Source of the DNA: Verrucomicrobiota bacterium
GTDB lineage: Bacteria > Verrucomicrobiota > Verrucomicrobiia > Limisphaerales > JAHEOI01
Length of the DNA: 27,587 nucleotides
NCBI GenBank assembly: GCA_018610125.1
Contig: JAHEOI010000154.1
Location: 1-27,587, forward strand
Reading direction: 5' to 3'
A model generated the notes under the pieces. It did not search any database and had not been told where the DNA came from. It saw nothing but the letters and a program-made list of their open reading frames with translations. Position 1 is the first letter of the stretch. Each line of letters starts with the position of its first letter. Below are positions 24,601-27,587 of the stretch, piece after piece. Position numbers and translations under genes: made by a program.

Positions 24601-25452
24601 CTGGTTATGACAATCCCATTTCCGGACAAGCCCGGCATTGTCGTCTTACCCAAACGCTCCTCCGTCCAATCCCTCAACGTCGCCTCCAAGTCTAAGGATG
24701 TCAGGTCGCGACCGGTATCGAATCTGGAAGTCGCTCAGATCCTTGACGCTCGGGAATGGGAAAAAACCCGAGAGCTCACTTTGACCGTGCGCGCTTCGGG
24801 GCATGGCCTTGTGCCGGATTTGGCCAACCTGCTCGATTCGACGGGAGACAATCGATTCAACGCCGAGGTTCAAGATTCGGCGTTACGGATTCGCGATCTG
24901 GCCACCCAAGCCCCGACCATTGTGCCCATAACCGAGCGTCGTTGGGAGATCCGATTGACTCCGGAAGCTGGTGCCGGTCAGCCGAATCGATATTCGTTCC
25001 CGAAGTTTCATACTGAGCCCGAGTCGGTCGACTACAAAGAATGGCGCAATGGACGACAAATCCGTGTCGCCCCTGACCGTATCGTCTCAGGGGTGCCGCT
25101 TGTCTCCCGCAGCTACATGCCCGCATTCCTCGTCACTATGGGACTGATCATAATCGGGTTTGCAATATGGCTGTTGACGAAACGCGGCTCCCTGCTTTGG
25201 ACTGGCTCCCGAAAGCATTATCGGCTTCCCTCCCCCGTGACCCCCTATACCGTCCTGACCCTATTACGGCAGCTTGAATCGGATCCCAAAGTCACGTTCG
25301 GGAAAGAAGAGCGGGCAGAGCTTGAGCAGACCATCCGGCTGTTGGAAGATCACTACTTCTCGTCAGAGCGCCAAGGAGAGGGAAACGGGGTCGACCTCGA
25401 TTATACCGCTCGGCAATGGATCCAGCGTTTCAATAACACCGGGGAACATTAA
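21649..25452 (+). CDS. very large lipoprotein, 1267 aa, unknown function
   Basis: The start ATG 21649 (MRTIFSWPAWAFGWDRRP) leads into a hydrophobic stretch and a lipobox, LTLAGC, with C42 as the lipidated Cys. Residues 43 to about 165 are a low-complexity linker rich in Ser, Thr, Asp, Glu, Lys and Pro. Residues about 170-850 are a long helical region with Ala/Leu-rich pairs, possibly repeats. Residues about 900-1150 contain more beta-like segments. A second membrane segment (AFLVTMGLIIIGFAIWLL, near 1160-1178) is followed by about 90 residues, presumably cytoplasmic, including TPYTVLTLLRQLESDPKVTFGKEERAELEQ. So it is likely tied to the inner membrane twice with the bulk in the periplasm. No enzyme motif is seen. 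The DHPS-like gene begins 21 bases after its stop. Confidence 0.88.
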   Translation: MRTIFSWPAWAFGWDRRPVWLASWLVCWLVAGHGVLLTLAGCQATSGSDTEPDALEESSPSASDESSTGSAGSPDSKPDDPTPSETTGDASAKETTGKEAPSQSSSTDGTSSTDVNGSKKSSDEPSNEAAPANDKEVTAPTNDKDEETVSVKVDKHKDKGTKATSLEKAIRNGDWTAVQKQLDAVSKAKANRLYSRLLNHLGGVGPSKDSSLVGDDDSSHSATSTDFIPEDVVHLAKMAPKQLRTDHLTALGHLLEQILRRGFALPPFVKAWQAEGSQLGPSELEAKANLAWVLIEADHPAAASQFSPGLEDVLEEASPQLALTAVRAAYPREGNVSKDEKALKRLWALTRNWLKASEASSEPHSRTSTTRRLAIYLLPLLERSVTEEWLRDEFRERPDQAKALLDELSRLISRRRFSVDPSGKALLRLQAQAVRTLAQTIKPSPERQPSFNQAAKSWLQAASARLSGKLNPFEPPATGNGTRSVGRSWAESTQAGSLSVTSLIQSAPDKAWLSALPSSLKARTQSMLTRLSLASDRPSDALTHIAALTSYAPQAAGRLSGQLLEYRQAHPAPSINSSDQDALATMVNRMRSIQGLSVDERQVLRALMAEKQDKALFNTKRIKSLFGPFEARKPELLATIVRRLDTRLTDQWLRSKTVLSGSLPLELTSQSRDRIRQRYNLLNDLVTELINVRPESWRLRHASASAKTHRTLFNALDGNTRASAHNAYDPALKAFRTAAERYRQALSANPSIQANASSSLFLDWLQALAYQRDKETDTLQVSDTSAKLTDTGIATAFSSLPNAALQAHRDRLGNRLLDRIGLIPPRQRHRHLRQGAALLKGHPAVSDIQNRLNYYNSLLTGVRFNVTLRGDRSVGQDQAFGISLGLRHTTELARQTGHFLPFLRDPATGASAESKSAEEQHAVDRSRLEQQLRNRLKDRFDVRAFAFHSPDVQPRGFGKSGWRETPVAYLILQPKQASVDHIPALVMTIPFPDKPGIVVLPKRSSVQSLNVASKSKDVRSRPVSNLEVAQILDAREWEKTRELTLTVRASGHGLVPDLANLLDSTGDNRFNAEVQDSALRIRDLATQAPTIVPITERRWEIRLTPEAGAGQPNRYSFPKFHTEPESVDYKEWRNGRQIRVAPDRIVSGVPLVSRSYMPAFLVTMGLIIIGFAIWLLTKRGSLLWTGSRKHYRLPSPVTPYTVLTLLRQLESDPKVTFGKEERAELEQTIRLLEDHYFSSERQGEGNGVDLDYTARQWIQRFNNTGEH

Positions 25453-25473
25453 GGGGCTCTTCAGACCTAACGT

Positions 25474-26361
25474 ATGCTAACATTGGAACAATTGGCAGAG
25501 CTTGCCAACTCTTACCCAAGCGAGGCCAACACGCCCGTTGAGACATTTTCGATCCGGAATCATGAATTCGACTTCAACCGCCATCCGGCTATCATGGGGG
25601 TGGTGAATTTGTCCGGGGAGTCGTGGTATCGGGAAAGTGTCTGTCTGACAACGGAGATGGCCATTCGGCGGGCACGTGTGCTTCGCGCTCAAGGAGCCGA
25701 TATCGTTGACATCGGAGCCGAATCGACCCTGGCAGATGCCGACCGAGTGGAGGAAGAGCTTCAGCAAAATCGACTCCTGCCGGTCATTCGAGAGCTGGCG
25801 CGCGAGGGCGCGCTCATATCCGTCGAGACTTACCATCGTCGAGTGACCGAGGCTTGCTTGAACGCCGGAGCAAGCCTATTGAATTTGACCGGCACCGTCG
25901 GCACCGAAGAGTTTTTTCGACTGGTCTCGGACCATGATGCCGCGGTCATTCTCTGCTTTGTCCAAGGACCCAATGTCCGCGAGGTAGACGAGTTCGACTT
26001 CACTCGAGATCCGGTCATTCAGATGTACGACTATTTTTCAAGGCAATTGGATCTGGCCGCCCGCTTCGGGGTTCGGAAGGTTTTTCTTGATCCCGGCCTT
26101 GGCTTCTATTACCGGAATCTCCAAGACAGTGCACACCGGGTACGCCATCAGATTCAGGTCTTTTTGAATTCTTTCCGAATCCGTTCCCTCGGTTTCCCCA
26201 TCGCGCACGCCCTTCCCCATGCGTTTGAATTTTTTGGTGAAGAAGTCCGGACCGCGGAAAGCTTCTTTGCCGTTTTGGCGGCACTCGGTAAGACCGATCT
26301 TTTTCGCACCCACGAGGTGCCAAAAGTCAAAGCGGTGTTGGACACCTTGAATGCCGCTTGA
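25474..26361 (+). CDS. divergent dihydropteroate-synthase-like (pterin-binding) protein
   Basis: The 295-residue protein follows the DHPS barrel from strand to strand: PAIMGVVNLSGES (38-50; usual IMGILNVTPDSF), GADIVDIGAEST (74-85), ISVETYHRRVTEACLNAGASLLNLTG (115-140), VFLDPGLGF (203-211), LGFPIAHALPHAF (239-251) and LFRTHEVPKVKAVL (276-289). Kept are N45, N137, D206, R278 and H280, which in DHPS line the pterin pocket. Changed are the Arg after GEST (here L86), the first Asp of the usual IDT (E118) and the Ser-Arg-Lys of the SRKS segment (HALPHAF). Those residues serve p-aminobenzoate and pyrophosphate handling, so folate synthesis is doubtful. It is coupled to the lipoprotein gene. I infer a pterin- or other-ligand-binding role. 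Confidence 0.8.
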   Translation: MLTLEQLAELANSYPSEANTPVETFSIRNHEFDFNRHPAIMGVVNLSGESWYRESVCLTTEMAIRRARVLRAQGADIVDIGAESTLADADRVEEELQQNRLLPVIRELAREGALISVETYHRRVTEACLNAGASLLNLTGTVGTEEFFRLVSDHDAAVILCFVQGPNVREVDEFDFTRDPVIQMYDYFSRQLDLAARFGVRKVFLDPGLGFYYRNLQDSAHRVRHQIQVFLNSFRIRSLGFPIAHALPHAFEFFGEEVRTAESFFAVLAALGKTDLFRTHEVPKVKAVLDTLNAA

Positions 26362-26437
26362 GGCTTCTCCCAGTTTTTCCGGTCAATGGAATGAAAAACG
26401 CTTGCACCTTAGGGCCAAGGGTTTTAAACAGGAATAG

Positions 26438-26623
26438 ATGGAAGCAATGAGTTTGATTCGAGGCTTTCAACTTTCTCGGGATGGACCGGCTCTTCAAACA
26501 TTGGAACGGCAATTTGCCTGCCAAGAGGCTGTGAGCCCAATAGCGGCGAAAGGCACCGGAGATCCGGCATCCGAACATAGCCCTGTGGTCGCAATCGCCG
26601 GGGTTAACGAATCGGAAGCTTAG
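26438..26623 (+). CDS. possible 61-aa open frame before the ClC gene
   Basis: The frame runs from ATG 26438 to TAG 26621-26623, one base before the ClC start, with ACAGGAA a few bases upstream of its ATG. The peptide (MEAMSLIRGFQLSRDG ... VVAIAGVNESEA) has no recognisable feature. It could be a small leader or just intergenic sequence; 26362-26624 holds nothing else I can name. Confidence 0.2.
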   Translation: MEAMSLIRGFQLSRDGPALQTLERQFACQEAVSPIAAKGTGDPASEHSPVVAIAGVNESEA

Positions 26624-26624
26624 A

Positions 26625-27587
26625 ATGCGTTCTTTATTCACTATCGGCACCAAGGCAATTCAATCGCTCATCAGAGAACTTTCCCCCACCCAAGCCACCG
26701 ATACGACCCGAGGACTGTTTTTTGCGGGGGTAGTGGGTGTCATCGCCGGCTTGGGTGCCGTGGTGTTTCGCGCCTTGATTCAAGGCATCGACCAATTCTT
26801 CTTCGGTAACGGCGCACAAATCCTCTCCTTTCTCGGACCTTATTATATTGTCGCGATCCCGGCGATCGGTGGCTTAATCGTCGGGCCAATGATTTATCTC
26901 TTTGCCCGGGAAGCCAAAGGTCACGGCGTGCCCGAGGTCATGATCTCCGTCATCAAGGAAGGCGGGCGCATCCGGCCCGTCGTTGCCTTCGTCAAAATTT
27001 TGGCATCGGCCTTCTGCATTGGCACCGGCGGCTCGGTAGGACGGGAAGGACCGATCGTCCAGATCGGGGCGACCTTCGGCTCAAGCTTGGGACAACGACT
27101 CAAACTGCCGGAGGAATGGATTCGCAATCTCGTCGCGTGTGGCGCGGCCGGCGGCATTTCGGCAACCTTCAACGCCCCGATTGCGGGGGTTTTCTTTGCC
27201 CTTGAAGTGATTCTGGGAAGATTCACCACGCGCTACTTCAGTGTCGTCGTCTGCAGCTCGGTCGTCGCGGCCGTGGTCTCCCACGCCTTTTTTCCGAACG
27301 TCGCCAACTTGAAGGTCGATCCCTATGAATTACGAAATGCCATGGAGCTCCCGCTTTATGCGATTCTCGGGCTCCTTGCAGCGGTCGTCGGTGTCGGCTT
27401 CATCATCGTCCTATACCGTATGGAATCGCTTTTCGAGCGACTCTCGTTCCCCGAATATCTGAAACCGGCCCTTGGGGGGATCGCGATCGGGACCCTGGGA
27501 CTTTACACGGTGAATCTGCAGAAGGGCGGCGGGATCCTGGAGCGTCCACTCCTCGGAGTCGGCTATCCCGGAGTCGAAGCGGCGGCG
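26625..27587 (+). CDS. ClC chloride channel/transporter, cut by the right edge
   Basis: From ATG 26625 (MRSLFTIGTKAIQSL) the frame stays open for 321 codons to the window end. Family signatures: GHGVPEVM (first anion-site motif, GSGIPE in the E. coli protein), GGSVGREGPIVQIGATFGS (second motif with the gating Glu), and SATFNAPIAGVFFALEVIL. The N-terminal half of the usual 420-600-residue membrane core is therefore intact. Several hydrophobic segments match the early ClC helices. It moves chloride, possibly in exchange for protons; the residues that decide channel versus antiporter lie partly beyond the edge. Confidence 0.95.
   Translation, partial: MRSLFTIGTKAIQSLIRELSPTQATDTTRGLFFAGVVGVIAGLGAVVFRALIQGIDQFFFGNGAQILSFLGPYYIVAIPAIGGLIVGPMIYLFAREAKGHGVPEVMISVIKEGGRIRPVVAFVKILASAFCIGTGGSVGREGPIVQIGATFGSSLGQRLKLPEEWIRNLVACGAAGGISATFNAPIAGVFFALEVILGRFTTRYFSVVVCSSVVAAVVSHAFFPNVANLKVDPYELRNAMELPLYAILGLLAAVVGVGFIIVLYRMESLFERLSFPEYLKPALGGIAIGTLGLYTVNLQKGGGILERPLLGVGYPGVEAAA

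Overview
The window looks like a chromosomal segment of a member of the PVC superphylum, most likely Verrucomicrobiota. This rests on tandem DUF1080 (3-keto-disaccharide hydrolase) domains, a periplasmic nitrate reductase cluster without napC, and intergenic spaces full of small hairpin repeats and CGCGGAT-type repeats. This assignment is an inference; there is no rRNA or tRNA in the window. Translation signals are mostly ordinary, with occasional GTG and TTG starts.

Layout. Positions 1-2330 are gene-poor: a gene running off the left edge (minus strand), a decayed PQQ-propeller fragment, a cluster of hairpin repeats, one small unknown gene preceded by a probable frameshifted membrane peptide, and more repeats. 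Positions 2330-4294 hold an unknown 654-residue membrane-anchored protein (minus). Positions 4648-6627 hold an acetyl-CoA hydrolase/transferase fused to a GNAT acetyltransferase (minus). Positions 6787-11140 hold a minus-strand operon napD-napA-napB-napF plus a small unknown gene. A divergent plus-strand operon (11440-14496) encodes a membrane-anchored tetraheme cytochrome, a four-cluster ferredoxin (NrfC/DmsB type) and an NrfD-type membrane quinol oxidase, followed by a terminator and an outer-membrane barrel protein (14761-16053). A minus-strand pair follows: a degenerate TerC protein fused to a PGPGW segment, and a double DUF1080 protein. Then come a universal stress protein and a small unknown gene (plus), a hybrid histidine kinase whose receiver lacks the phospho-acceptor Asp (minus), a 1267-residue lipoprotein with a divergent dihydropteroate-synthase-like protein (plus), and a ClC chloride channel cut by the right edge.

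How the genes work together. The central 8 kb reads as one respiratory system. NapA reduces nitrate in the periplasm and receives electrons from NapB. Because NapC, NapG and NapH are absent, the divergent NrfD/NrfC/tetraheme-cytochrome set is the natural candidate to oxidise quinol and feed NapB. NapB itself carries four haem sites instead of two, apparently through duplication of its diheme unit. The two divergent promoters carry the same approximately 33-nt element, which fits co-expression. The outer-membrane barrel just downstream could serve substrate exchange, but that is a guess from position.

Less understood parts: the lipoprotein/DHPS-like pair, in which the DHPS fold keeps pterin-pocket residues but has lost p-aminobenzoate-site residues; the TerC homologue lacking both signature Asp residues; a terminator-like hairpin in the leader of the histidine kinase; and two families of intergenic hairpins whose stems vary in a compensated way around constant loops.
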